Source: Bifidobacterium magnum (GTDB lineage Bacteria > Actinomycetota > Actinomycetes > Actinomycetales > Bifidobacteriaceae). From it: a stretch of DNA of 64,000 nt. Position numbers and translations under genes: made by a program. Location of the stretch: positions 186,001 through 250,000 of the forward strand of contig NZ_JGZB01000002.1 of the NCBI RefSeq assembly GCF_000741255.1, given 5' to 3'. The stretch's first letter is position 1. Each line of letters begins with the position of its first letter. A model generated the notes under the pieces. The model made no database searches and was not told where the DNA came from. It saw only the letters and a list, made by a program, of their open reading frames with translations. Shown piece by piece: positions 56,003-64,000 of the stretch.

Positions 56003-56198
56003 CTGACTGCGAAAACAGTCGATGGTCAGTCATCGATTACGTACGTGTGATGACGAGGTAGATCCGCAAGGATCGAGGGGATTACGGGCCGTGGATGTTG
56101 GTTGGGGCGTTTGCGGACCGCTTGAAAAGTTGCTGGGGCGCTAGCTTTTCACATAGGGGGATCCAGGGTAACTGCATGCCCCCTGACGTCTATTTTTT
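56003..56198 (+). ncRNA. Candidate structured RNA or long leader, ~195 nt, family not recognised
   Basis: Hairpins in order: GACTG/CAGTC (56005-56020); GTCATC/GATGAC (56029-56054), which competes with GATG/CATC (56021-56034); GATCC-GCAA-GGATC (56061-56074, a GNRA loop); AAAAG/CTTTT (56125-56149); and GGGGG/CCCCC (56156-56183) followed by T6 at 56193-56198. A promoter precedes it. It matches no tmRNA, SRP, RNase P or common riboswitch consensus I know. It could be a small RNA or a leader that ends before the pullulanase gene, 215 bp downstream. Confidence 0.45.
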
Positions 56199-56412
56199 AT
56201 ATCTGGACGAATAAGGGCACGCGTGTGCCCCGAATTCACCAACATGGGCGGCGTTCGATTTATTTGAACGGCGCTCACGGTTTATTTGCATGGATTTCAT
56301 GCGTTTTTTCACTGCCGCCTGAATCATAATTCCCCAAACAAACTGTGGTATGCCATTAAGTAACAGCGGAGAGCTCTCACATTTTCCGCACAGGTTATAA
56401 GGGGCGACCATC

Positions 56413-58572
56413 ATGGATTGGGCGAATGGGACCACTGCGGCATTGCATCCACTGCTTCACGCGGGAATTGCGACTTTCACCACATTCGACGTGCGCCTGA
56501 ACCCGGACGTGGACCTGTCCGACATGGGGGCATGGTGGGAGCCGGAACATGTGCATGTGTACGACTGCCAGGCCACGACCATGCATGTGGATCGCACCGC
56601 AATCCATGACGGTGTGCTGACCATCACCGTGCGCGAACAGTTGGACGTGCGCGGCGAGTACCTGATCGCCATCGACGAGATCGGCGGCCGCCACCAAAGC
56701 GCCAACATTACCGCCATCGCGGACTCCGTGGTGCGCACGGAAGAATTCGACCGCGCCATGTATTACGACGGCGACGACTTGGGTTGCCGGTACGCCAAGG
56801 ACGGCACTACTTTCGTGTTGTGGGCGCCGACCGCCGTCAATGTGCGCGTCGTGTTCTTCACTTCTTCGTGCCACGCCGACAACAGCGAACTGGAATCGTT
56901 CCCCATGTACTACCACCGGGGCGTGTGGCGCGTCACCGTGGAAGGGGACTGGAACCGCACGGCCTATGTGTACCGTCTGGAATTCGCGGACGGCACGCAA
57001 CATGACAGCGCCGACCCGTACGCCACGGCCGCCGTGATCAACGGTGAGCGTTCCGTGGTCCTCGATCCTGAAGAAATTTCCATTGGCGACTTCAACCGCA
57101 TGCCCGCCTTCCCGGCGGACGAGCAGCCCGTGATCGCCGAAACGCATGTGCGCGACTTTTCCAAGGACGCCTCTTCGGGCATCGCCGAACAATATCGCGG
57201 CACCTATCTTGGACTTGTCCAACGCGGCAGCGTCAATGCGTATGGGGATCCAACCTGCCTCGACCATGTGGTCGAGATGGGGATCACGCATCTGCAGCTC
57301 CAGCCGATTTTCGATTTTTCGAGTGTCGACGAACGCAAGCCACTGGATGACGAGAACTACAACTGGGGTTATGACCCGTTCAATTACAATGTTCCCGAAG
57401 GATCGTTCAGTACCGACGCCTATGATCCGGCGTGCCGTATTACGGAAACCAAACGTATGGTCCGCGCGCTGCACGACGCCGGAGTGCGCGTGATCATGGA
57501 CGTCGTCTACAACCATGTGCATGACGCCGCGCGACACCCGTTCCAGCTGACCGTTCCCGGATACTACTTCCGTTATACGGATAAGGGGACTCTCACCAAC
57601 GATTCGCGGTGCGGCAATGATGTGGCGAGCGAACGGCTGATGGTGCGCAAATATATCGTCCATTCCGTCCGGTTCTGGGCGACCCGGTACCGTATGGACG
57701 GATTCCGGTTCGACCTTATGGGACTGATCGACTTGGAGACCATGCGCCAAATCCGCGACATGCTCGACGAAATCGATCCGAGCATCATTGTGCTGGGCGA
57801 AGGCTGGGACATGTGCACGACGCTGCCGCCCGAAGACATGGCCACACAAGACAACGCCGCACGGCTCAACACTCCACGCTCCACCGTGAGCTTCTTCAAC
57901 GACTCCATGCGCGACGCGCTCAAAGGATCCGTCTTCATTCCCGGCGAGTGCGGATATGTCAATGGACAGCCGGGCATGGAACCGCTTGTGCTTGAAAACA
58001 TGTTGGGCGCACGCAACGTGCACGACTACGCCAACGCCGGACAGGTCATCCAGTACGCCGAGATCCACGACAATATGACGCTGTACGACAAGCTTGCGGC
58101 CAGCGTCCCCGAAGACGACGAGGAAACGCGCCTGCGTCGCCTCATGTTGGCCAACGCGGCCGTCATGCTCGCGTTCGGTATTCCTGAAATGCAAGTGGGG
58201 CAGGAATTCGCGCGCACCAAAGGCGGTGACGACAACAGTTTCCGTTCGGGCGACCGTGTGAACGCCTTGGACTGGAACCGCATGAGCGAGCAGCCGTATG
58301 CGGAGGCCGTGCATCACATGCGCGAACTTATCGCCTTGCGCAAGTCGATCCCTGAACTTCGCGAGACCGACTATGCGCGCATCGAGGAGATGGCGCACGT
58401 ATTGGCCAGCGAAGACGATGTGGTCGCATACACCGTGGAAGACACGCGGCGGATTGTGGTCATGGCACTTAACACGGCGGCGCGAAACGCCCGGATAACG
58501 CTTGACCGGGAGGCAACACTCGAGGTGCCGGAGCTTGGATACGCGTGTCAAACCTTGGAAATTCGCCAATAA
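56413..58572 (+). CDS. Type I pullulanase/debranching GH13 enzyme, 719 aa, cytoplasmic
   Basis: Hydrolyses alpha-1,6 links in pullulan or glycogen-derived dextrins. An N-terminal beta-sandwich (CBM48-like, 'RYAKDGTTFVLWAPTAVNVR') precedes the TIM barrel. The pullulanase signature 'YNWGYDP' is at 316-322; nucleophile D434 ('MDGFRFDLMG'), acid/base E463 ('VLGEGWDM'), and transition-state Asp in 'YAEIHDNMTLYD'. No signal peptide, so it acts inside the cell on glycogen or imported oligosaccharides. ATG 56413 follows AAGGGG. Confidence 0.94.
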   Translation: MDWANGTTAALHPLLHAGIATFTTFDVRLNPDVDLSDMGAWWEPEHVHVYDCQATTMHVDRTAIHDGVLTITVREQLDVRGEYLIAIDEIGGRHQSANITAIADSVVRTEEFDRAMYYDGDDLGCRYAKDGTTFVLWAPTAVNVRVVFFTSSCHADNSELESFPMYYHRGVWRVTVEGDWNRTAYVYRLEFADGTQHDSADPYATAAVINGERSVVLDPEEISIGDFNRMPAFPADEQPVIAETHVRDFSKDASSGIAEQYRGTYLGLVQRGSVNAYGDPTCLDHVVEMGITHLQLQPIFDFSSVDERKPLDDENYNWGYDPFNYNVPEGSFSTDAYDPACRITETKRMVRALHDAGVRVIMDVVYNHVHDAARHPFQLTVPGYYFRYTDKGTLTNDSRCGNDVASERLMVRKYIVHSVRFWATRYRMDGFRFDLMGLIDLETMRQIRDMLDEIDPSIIVLGEGWDMCTTLPPEDMATQDNAARLNTPRSTVSFFNDSMRDALKGSVFIPGECGYVNGQPGMEPLVLENMLGARNVHDYANAGQVIQYAEIHDNMTLYDKLAASVPEDDEETRLRRLMLANAAVMLAFGIPEMQVGQEFARTKGGDDNSFRSGDRVNALDWNRMSEQPYAEAVHHMRELIALRKSIPELRETDYARIEEMAHVLASEDDVVAYTVEDTRRIVVMALNTAARNARITLDREATLEVPELGYACQTLEIRQ

Positions 58573-58646
58573 GCGTAGTTTGCTACGCTCTTGGTAAGTT
58601 TTGGCAACACACGCGCGGTCATGGTGCAATGATATGCTGAAGTCCC

Positions 58647-60311
58647 ATGGTTAGAAGACAACATGGCAATTCCCAAGAGCACATCACCAAGCATATTTTC
58701 GTTACCGGTGGCGTTGTTTCATCCCTCGGAAAGGGCCTGACGGCATCCTCTCTCGGCCGTCTGCTGCGTAGCCGCGGCATCCGCGTGCTGCAGCAAAAAC
58801 TGGATCCTTACATCAACGTGGATCCCGGCACCATGAATCCGTTCCAGCACGGCGAAGTCTACGTGACTGAAGACGGTGCCGAAACCGATCTCGACATCGG
58901 TCACTACGAGCGTTTCCTCGATGTCTTCCTTAGCCAGAAGGCCAATGTCACCACTGGCCAGATCTATCAGGAAGTATTGCGTAAGGAGCGCGCCGGCGAA
59001 TATCTGGGCCAGTGCGTCCAAGTCATTCCTCACATCACCAATGAAATCAAGTCCCGCATGCGCGCCCAGGCGTCGGATGATGTGGATGTCATCATCACCG
59101 AAATCGGCGGTACGGTCGGCGATATCGAATCCCAGCCGTTCCTTGAGGCCGCGCGTGAAGTGCGTCGTGAACTCGGCCCGGAGAACTGCATGTTCGTGCA
59201 TGTTTCCCTCGTGCCGTACATCGCCGCCGCCCACGAATTGAAGACGAAGCCGACCCAGCACTCCGTCATGATGCTGCGCCAGCTCGGCATTACGCCGGAC
59301 GCGCTTGTGCTGCGCTCCGATCGTCCGCTCAAGCAGAGCATCAAGGACAAGATCTCCCTGATGTGCGACGTGGACGCCGAAGGCGTGGTCAACTGCGTGG
59401 ACGCCCCGAGCATCTACGACGTTCCGAAGATCCTGTTCAACGAGGGCCTCGACACCTACGTGGTGCGCGAACTCGGCCTGCCGTTCCACGACGTGGACTG
59501 GGACGAATGGGAAGACCTGCTCGAGCGTGTGCACCATCCGAAGCACGAAGTCAACATCGCCATCGTCGGCAAGTACATCGACCTGCCGGACGCCTACCTG
59601 TCCGTCACCGAGGCCATCAAGGCCGGCGGTTTCGGCAACTGGGCCAAGGTCAACGTCAAGTGGATCGCCGCTGACACCTGCGAGACGGAGGCCGGTGCGG
59701 CCGCCGCGCTCAACCAGGTCGACGGTATCGTGATCCCCGGCGGCTTCGGCATCCGCGGCATCGAAGGCAAGATCGGCGCCCTGCGCTTCGCCCGTGAACA
59801 CGGTCTGCCGGCGCTGGGCCTGTGCCTCGGCCTGCAGTCCATGGTCATCGAGTACGCCCGCGACGTGCTGGGCCTTGAACAGGCCGGCTCCACCGAATTC
59901 GAGCCGAACTGCGCCGAACCGGTTATCGCCACCATGGAAGAGCAGAAGGACATCGTGGCAGGCAACGGCGACATGGGCCACACCATGCGCCTGGGCTCCT
60001 ACCCGGCAGAACTGCTCGAGGATTCGATCGTGGCCGAGCTGTACGGCACCACGCATGTCACGGAACGCCACCGCCATCGCTACGAAGTGAACGTGGCATA
60101 CAAGGATCGTCTGCGCGAAGGCGGCCTCGTGATTTCCGGCGAAAGCCCGGACGGCGAGCTTACCGAGTTCGTTGAGCTGCCGCGCGAAGTGCACCCGTTC
60201 TTCGTGGCCACGCAGGCACACCCGGAGTTCAAGAGCCGCCCGACGAAGCCGCATCCGCTGTTCAGCGGCCTGGTCAAGGCAGCCCTCGACCATCAGGAAG
60301 CCCGTGCGTGA
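58647..60311 (+). CDS. pyrG: CTP synthase, 554 aa
   Basis: Converts UTP to CTP with ATP and glutamine. The N-terminal synthetase has '[20 protein letters not shown]', '[19 protein letters not shown]' and '[19 protein letters not shown]'. The class I glutaminase domain has '[20 protein letters not shown]', catalytic Cys in '[11 protein letters not shown]', and '[20 protein letters not shown]'. Strong codon bias. ATG 58647 with only a weak ribosome site (GAAG). Followed by a very stable hairpin. In this genome the pullulanase gene lies between the aro operon and pyrG. Confidence 0.97.
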   Translation: MVRRQHGNSQEHITKHIFVTGGVVSSLGKGLTASSLGRLLRSRGIRVLQQKLDPYINVDPGTMNPFQHGEVYVTEDGAETDLDIGHYERFLDVFLSQKANVTTGQIYQEVLRKERAGEYLGQCVQVIPHITNEIKSRMRAQASDDVDVIITEIGGTVGDIESQPFLEAAREVRRELGPENCMFVHVSLVPYIAAAHELKTKPTQHSVMMLRQLGITPDALVLRSDRPLKQSIKDKISLMCDVDAEGVVNCVDAPSIYDVPKILFNEGLDTYVVRELGLPFHDVDWDEWEDLLERVHHPKHEVNIAIVGKYIDLPDAYLSVTEAIKAGGFGNWAKVNVKWIAADTCETEAGAAAALNQVDGIVIPGGFGIRGIEGKIGALRFAREHGLPALGLCLGLQSMVIEYARDVLGLEQAGSTEFEPNCAEPVIATMEEQKDIVAGNGDMGHTMRLGSYPAELLEDSIVAELYGTTHVTERHRHRYEVNVAYKDRLREGGLVISGESPDGELTEFVELPREVHPFFVATQAHPEFKSRPTKPHPLFSGLVKAALDHQEARA

Positions 60312-60344
60312 GACGAACAGTGAGAATTTGAAACTCCTGTAAAT

Positions 60345-60380
60345 ACAAGGCCATACATATTCCGATATGTATGGCCTTGT
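60345..60380 (+). terminator. Hairpin after pyrG
   Basis: 16-bp perfect stem ACAAGGCCATACATAT / ATATGTATGGCCTTGT, TCCG loop. Tail is T-poor, but length and position fit a terminator. Confidence 0.7.
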
Positions 60381-60444
60381 TGCATAATGGAGACTGTTTG
60401 AACCATGATGCTTTGTCTTTCAATGCAAGAAAAAAGAGGTGCGA

Positions 60445-62058
60445 ATGACACGGCGTGACGACCAGAAACCACCGTTTACCGACGAACAACCGACCCAGCA
60501 GTGGGCTTCCATGGACGATTTCGCGGAAGCGGGGCCTGACCATGTCGACAGCGGGACCGAGTCGTTGCACATTGCGATGAAGCAGAAGAAGCGTCATATC
60601 TGGCCGCTGGTGGTCACCGTCATCGTCGCGTGCGTCGCCGCCATTGGCGCGGGATTCTTCTGGTATTTCCAGTCGCATGCGCTTCCCGGCGTTACGCTTT
60701 GGGGACATTCGGTCACGGGCAAATCGCAGGCGCAAATCCAGGACGAAATCGAGGAAGGCGTGGCCCAAGCCACCATTCCCGTGTCCTATGACGGCGAACA
60801 TGCCGAAGTGTCGCTCAAGGACCTGGGCTTGACCGTCAACGCCAAGCAGATTGCGCAGGACGCCGTGAACGCGAAGCGTTCCAATACCGTGTGGGAACGC
60901 TATTCGCCATGGGAACCGGAAAACGTGGATCCGACCATCGATATTTCGGGCGTGGATCCCACCGTGCTCAATGAGAAGCTCAACATCCAGACCGTGCAGC
61001 CCGTGAACGCGAGCCTGCAGGCAAGCGAGGACGGCAAGGGCTTTACCGTGACGAACGCCGTGCAGGGCACTGGCGCCAATCCCGTGGACGTGGCCCATGA
61101 GGCCGTGTCTGTGGTGGAATCCTTGGGTACGCGCAAGCCGCAGACCGTAAACGTGAAACTGTCCCAGATCGAGCCGGCCATTAGCGACGCCGTGATCACC
61201 ACCGCGCAGTCCACGCTACAAAAGCTTGTCGACAAGCCGCTGACCGTCAAGGTCGGTGGCCACAGCATCGGCTCGTTCAATGCGCAAAATCTTATGGACG
61301 CCGCCAAGGTCGATCCGGCGGCCACGGCTAAGGACGACCAGGTCAAGGTCGGCAACGTGGTGTTCAGTGCGGACAAGTTCCAGCAGGCGTACGAGAAGTC
61401 CATCAAGGACACGCTTTCCGATACCAAGAAGGACCAGAGCGAAATCGTCAACAATGATGGCGACGTGCTGGAAATTACCGACAAGGGCCATGACGGTGTG
61501 AAGATCGCCGACGGCGCGGACACCCATGTGGGCGCCGACGCATTGAAGGCCATCCAGAGCGGTTCGGACACGATCAACGTGGACGGCACCGTTGATCCGA
61601 TGAACGTGACGAAGACCAAGCGCCACGTGGTCGTCGACCTTTCCGACCACAAGGTGTACGCGTACGAAAACGGCAAGCTCGTCAACCAGTTCTGGATGTC
61701 CGCGGGACAAGGCAACGACTACCAGACGGGCGTATGCCAGCCGAGCGGCGACCTGTGCACGGAGCCGGGCGACTACAAGATCTGGCTCAAGTACGATTCG
61801 CAGAACATGTCCGGCAACCTGACGCTTTCCGACGGCAGCAACGAGTCGTGGGATGTCAAGGACGTCGGCTTCGTCAACTACTTCTCGAAGTCCGGTTGCG
61901 CGATCCACCGCATCGCCAGCAAGACGCCGTTCAACAACGACGACATCCGCGCGCTCGGCGAGAACACCTCGCACGGTTGCGTGGGCATCGGCTGGGACGT
62001 GGCCCAATGGTTCTACAACTGGGCTCTTATGGGCACTACGGTGCACGTACAAGTGTGA
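60445..62058 (+). CDS. L,D-transpeptidase (YkuD) with N-terminal membrane anchor, 537 aa
   Basis: Forms 3-3 cross-links in peptidoglycan or anchors proteins to it. A cytoplasmic head rich in charged residues is followed by one membrane helix ('WPLVVTVIVACVAAIGAGFF') and two repeated PG-binding domains ('VTLWGHSVTGKSQAQIQDEI' and 'VDKPLTVKVGGHSIGSF'). The YkuD domain is near the end: 'KRHVVVDLSDHKVYAYENGK', His in 'GCAIHRIASKTPF' and catalytic Cys in 'GENTSHGCVGIGWDVAQW'. ATG 60445 follows AGAGG. Confidence 0.93.
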   Translation: MTRRDDQKPPFTDEQPTQQWASMDDFAEAGPDHVDSGTESLHIAMKQKKRHIWPLVVTVIVACVAAIGAGFFWYFQSHALPGVTLWGHSVTGKSQAQIQDEIEEGVAQATIPVSYDGEHAEVSLKDLGLTVNAKQIAQDAVNAKRSNTVWERYSPWEPENVDPTIDISGVDPTVLNEKLNIQTVQPVNASLQASEDGKGFTVTNAVQGTGANPVDVAHEAVSVVESLGTRKPQTVNVKLSQIEPAISDAVITTAQSTLQKLVDKPLTVKVGGHSIGSFNAQNLMDAAKVDPAATAKDDQVKVGNVVFSADKFQQAYEKSIKDTLSDTKKDQSEIVNNDGDVLEITDKGHDGVKIADGADTHVGADALKAIQSGSDTINVDGTVDPMNVTKTKRHVVVDLSDHKVYAYENGKLVNQFWMSAGQGNDYQTGVCQPSGDLCTEPGDYKIWLKYDSQNMSGNLTLSDGSNESWDVKDVGFVNYFSKSGCAIHRIASKTPFNNDDIRALGENTSHGCVGIGWDVAQWFYNWALMGTTVHVQV

Positions 62059-62076
62059 TTCTTGCAATGCGAAGGG

Positions 62077-62110
62077 GAAGGCCGCTCGAGTTATTCGGGC
62101 GGCTTTTTTA
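62077..62110 (+). terminator. Terminator after L,D-transpeptidase gene
   Basis: Stem GCCGCTCGA / TTCGGGCGGC with loop GTTAT-like, then T6. Confidence 0.85.
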
Positions 62111-62220
62111 TGATGCCCACTATGGGCATAATTATTGTCCACCTGCGTACCAATGAACTACTGTGAGAGTGGGCTTATGCTCTATTTCAGCGTGAGTTGG
62201 ATCGTATGGAGGGGCCATAT

Positions 62221-64000
62221 ATGCGTAATGAACTTGAGTTCGAAGACGAGCTGATTCATTATTTAGAGTCGATTGGTGGAACAAGGCAGTGGGAATATAG
62301 GCCTGACATTAAAACGTTCGACGCATTGTGGCAGAACTTTAGAGAGATTCTCAACCGTCATAATATGGATAAACTTGCAGGTATTCCGCTTACGAATAGC
62401 GAATTTGCTCAAGTGAAACATGTGATTAGCAATTTGCATACGCCATATGAAGCAGGTAAGTGGCTGTATGGATTGAATGGCGTAACTCAAGTTGAGATTG
62501 ATCGTGATAAGCCCAATCCTGGGTCGTCTTCTACTCATGTATATTTAACGGTTTTTGATCAGGATCAGATTGGTGCCGGCAATACCGTGTACCAAATTGT
62601 GAATCAAATTAAGAGGGAAGACGTTCGTAAAGGATTCCGTAACGCGCGATTTGACACAACATTATTAATTAATGGTCTTCCGATTATTCATATTGAAGAG
62701 AAATATGACGGTCACGATGCATTTGAGGCATTGAATCAGATGCATGGGTACATTACCAGCGGTGCGTTCAGTGACATTTATTCAACCGTGCAGATTCTTG
62801 TTGGCATGACGCCTCATATGGCTCGGTATATGGCCAACACTACGGCAGACGACTTCAATACAGCGTTTGCGTTCCGTTGGCAGCGCGAGCATGACAGTAA
62901 GCCGGTTCAGGATTGGAAAGAGTTCTGTAATCTTATGCTGTCTATTCCTATGGCTCACCAAATGGCCACGAACTATATGATTTTGGACAGTAATCCGCAC
63001 CATCCAAAGCTCATGGTGATGCGCCCGTATCAAGTGTATGCCACACGTCGCGTAATTGACAGGCTTCGCACACATACCTTTGGTAACGGTGGCGATCCAA
63101 GGGTTGGCTACATTTGGCATACCACGGGTTCGGGCAAAACCATTAGTAGCTTTAAGACTGCATGGTTGGCTTCACGACTGCCAAATGTGGACAAAGTAGT
63201 GTTCGTGGTAGACCGCGTGGCACTTACGAATCAGACGTTTGAAAGCTACCAAGCCTATGATCCGGAGGGAAGTCTTGGCGCCAATGCAAGCATTATTGCG
63301 GATACACGCAATACCAATGAGCTTGCAAGGCGGCTTCAGAGTAAAGAACGCAGCAATTCCATTATTGTGACGTCTATTCAGAAGCTAGACAAGCTCGCGA
63401 AGCGCGCGCACTTCAAGGCTCTAGACGCCAATATTGTGTTCATTGCAGATGAAGCACACCGTTCCATGAATGGCGATGCCATGAGGCGTATTCGCAATGC
63501 GTTCCCGCGTGGAGCATGGGTTGGATATACGGGTACGCCAGCCTTTGATGGCAATAAAACGCAGGAAGTCTTTGGAGACCTGTTGCACGCCTACACCATT
63601 CGTGAAGCCATTGCAGACCGTAATGTGCTGGGCTTTAAGGTGGACTTCCAGAACACGCTGCCTGAAAGCGAAATTAAAACAGAGCTGCTGCCAGTGCTCT
63701 TGAAGAAGAAGCATTCGACATGGAACGAGCAAGATATTACGAACAAGATTGCGCGCATGGCTCCAGATGAAGTGGATGCGTACATAGATTCTGGCATATA
63801 TGACGACAATAAGAAACATGTACAAGCCGTAGTAGACGACATTTTCAAGTATTGGCGCAACCGTTCAAAGCAGGGCAAATATAAGGCCATGCTCACCACG
63901 CATGTTGGTGGCGGCAAAGCTTCGTCTCATATGGCGCTCATGTATTTTGATGAGTTTGCGCGGCGCAATAAAGAGCGCCAGGCAGAGGGAAAGCTACCGA
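62221..64000 (+). CDS. hsdR: Type I restriction enzyme R subunit, N-terminal part (gene continues beyond window)
   Basis: Open frame of 593 codons to the window end. PD-(D/E)xK nuclease: D145 in 'RFDTTLLINGLPIIHIEEKY' with E159/K161; SF2 translocase: Walker A 'WHTTGSGKTISS' (303-307), Walker B 'FIADEAHRSMNGD' (410-413), 'GYTGTPAFDG'. Sequence is clearly different from the hsdR at 9207 (a different subtype). GGAGG precedes ATG 62221. AT-richer codons than the neighbouring housekeeping genes indicate acquisition. hsdM and hsdS would be expected downstream. Confidence 0.93.
   Translation, partial: MRNELEFEDELIHYLESIGGTRQWEYRPDIKTFDALWQNFREILNRHNMDKLAGIPLTNSEFAQVKHVISNLHTPYEAGKWLYGLNGVTQVEIDRDKPNPGSSSTHVYLTVFDQDQIGAGNTVYQIVNQIKREDVRKGFRNARFDTTLLINGLPIIHIEEKYDGHDAFEALNQMHGYITSGAFSDIYSTVQILVGMTPHMARYMANTTADDFNTAFAFRWQREHDSKPVQDWKEFCNLMLSIPMAHQMATNYMILDSNPHHPKLMVMRPYQVYATRRVIDRLRTHTFGNGGDPRVGYIWHTTGSGKTISSFKTAWLASRLPNVDKVVFVVDRVALTNQTFESYQAYDPEGSLGANASIIADTRNTNELARRLQSKERSNSIIVTSIQKLDKLAKRAHFKALDANIVFIADEAHRSMNGDAMRRIRNAFPRGAWVGYTGTPAFDGNKTQEVFGDLLHAYTIREAIADRNVLGFKVDFQNTLPESEIKTELLPVLLKKKHSTWNEQDITNKIARMAPDEVDAYIDSGIYDDNKKHVQAVVDDIFKYWRNRSKQGKYKAMLTTHVGGGKASSHMALMYFDEFARRNKERQAEGKLP

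Larger units (their letters stand above)
55863..56412. other. 550-bp intergenic region between aroQ and pullulanase gene
   Basis: No protein gene is seen. It holds a good promoter (55970-55997), a stretch full of inverted repeats treated here as a candidate RNA (56003-56198), and about 200 bp of more AT-rich sequence up to the pullulanase start, which may carry that gene's promoter. Confidence 0.6.

Noticed and set aside
56395-58629. 744-codon antisense frame over the pullulanase gene
   Set aside because: Shadow frame, His/Val-rich with no domain, opposite a gene with all GH13 motifs.

Overview
The window reads as a chromosomal segment of a Bifidobacterium (Actinomycetota). Pointers: a full-length xylulose-5-P/fructose-6-P phosphoketolase (xfp) divergent from guaA and followed by a formyl-CoA transferase, a fused shikimate kinase/3-dehydroquinate synthase, the order alaS-ruvX-mltG-aroC-aroKB-aroQ, secreted-enzyme C-terminal repeats of the 'GITTG ... 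RQDMAAFLHR' type, and GC-rich codon choice with purine-rich ribosome sites. Species cannot be fixed from sequence alone.

Layout. 1-6.4 kb: end of a membrane permease gene, two intact and one broken aldo/keto reductase with a LysR regulator, a DUF4230 gene remnant, an unaccompanied Vsr endonuclease and an acyltransferase. 6.5-15.9 kb: an accessory island with more AT-rich codon choice: an HxlR regulator with a divergent NAD(P)-binding reductase, a clipped macrodomain hydrolase joined to the 3' half of hsdS, a complete hsdR with no hsdM, a TIR-like/deoxyribosyltransferase-fold protein, a mobilisation-like protein, an integrase broken by one TGA codon, an excisionase-like protein and an XRE regulator. 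The island ends beside the 3' end of guaA. 15.9-22.1 kb: guaA, xfp and frc (central metabolism). 22.2-34.2 kb: SPFH protein, an oxalate/formate-antiporter remnant, a MalY/PatB-type lyase, an MFS protein that looks internally deleted, a double-CDGSH protein, an AbiEi/DUF559-like protein flanked by three copies of a 52-nt palindromic repeat, a hydrolase/CMD-cupin pair and several membrane proteins. 34.3-38.2 kb: a secreted glycosidase stopped by an in-frame TAG, then a complete IS607-type element (serine recombinase plus TnpB). 38.5-62.1 kb: mostly housekeeping genes: asnS, UvrD/PcrA helicase, rpsD, alaS, ruvX, mltG, the shikimate genes, pullulanase, pyrG and an L,D-transpeptidase. 62.2 kb to the edge: the start of a second, AT-richer type I restriction gene.

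Two themes stand out. First, gene decay: broken genes include two nonsense codons at expected Trp positions, two single-base frameshifts (one in the essential alaS, one in a G6 run of a prepilin peptidase), several truncations, and a deletion joining a macrodomain gene to hsdS. Some may be consensus errors. Second, candidates for undescribed biology: the TIR-like effector next to the stripped type I system, a roughly 195-nt structured RNA with its own promoter between aroQ and the pullulanase gene, the repeat-flanked AbiEi/DUF559-like gene, and the TnpB element whose right end predicts its guide. No tRNA, rRNA or CRISPR array was seen.
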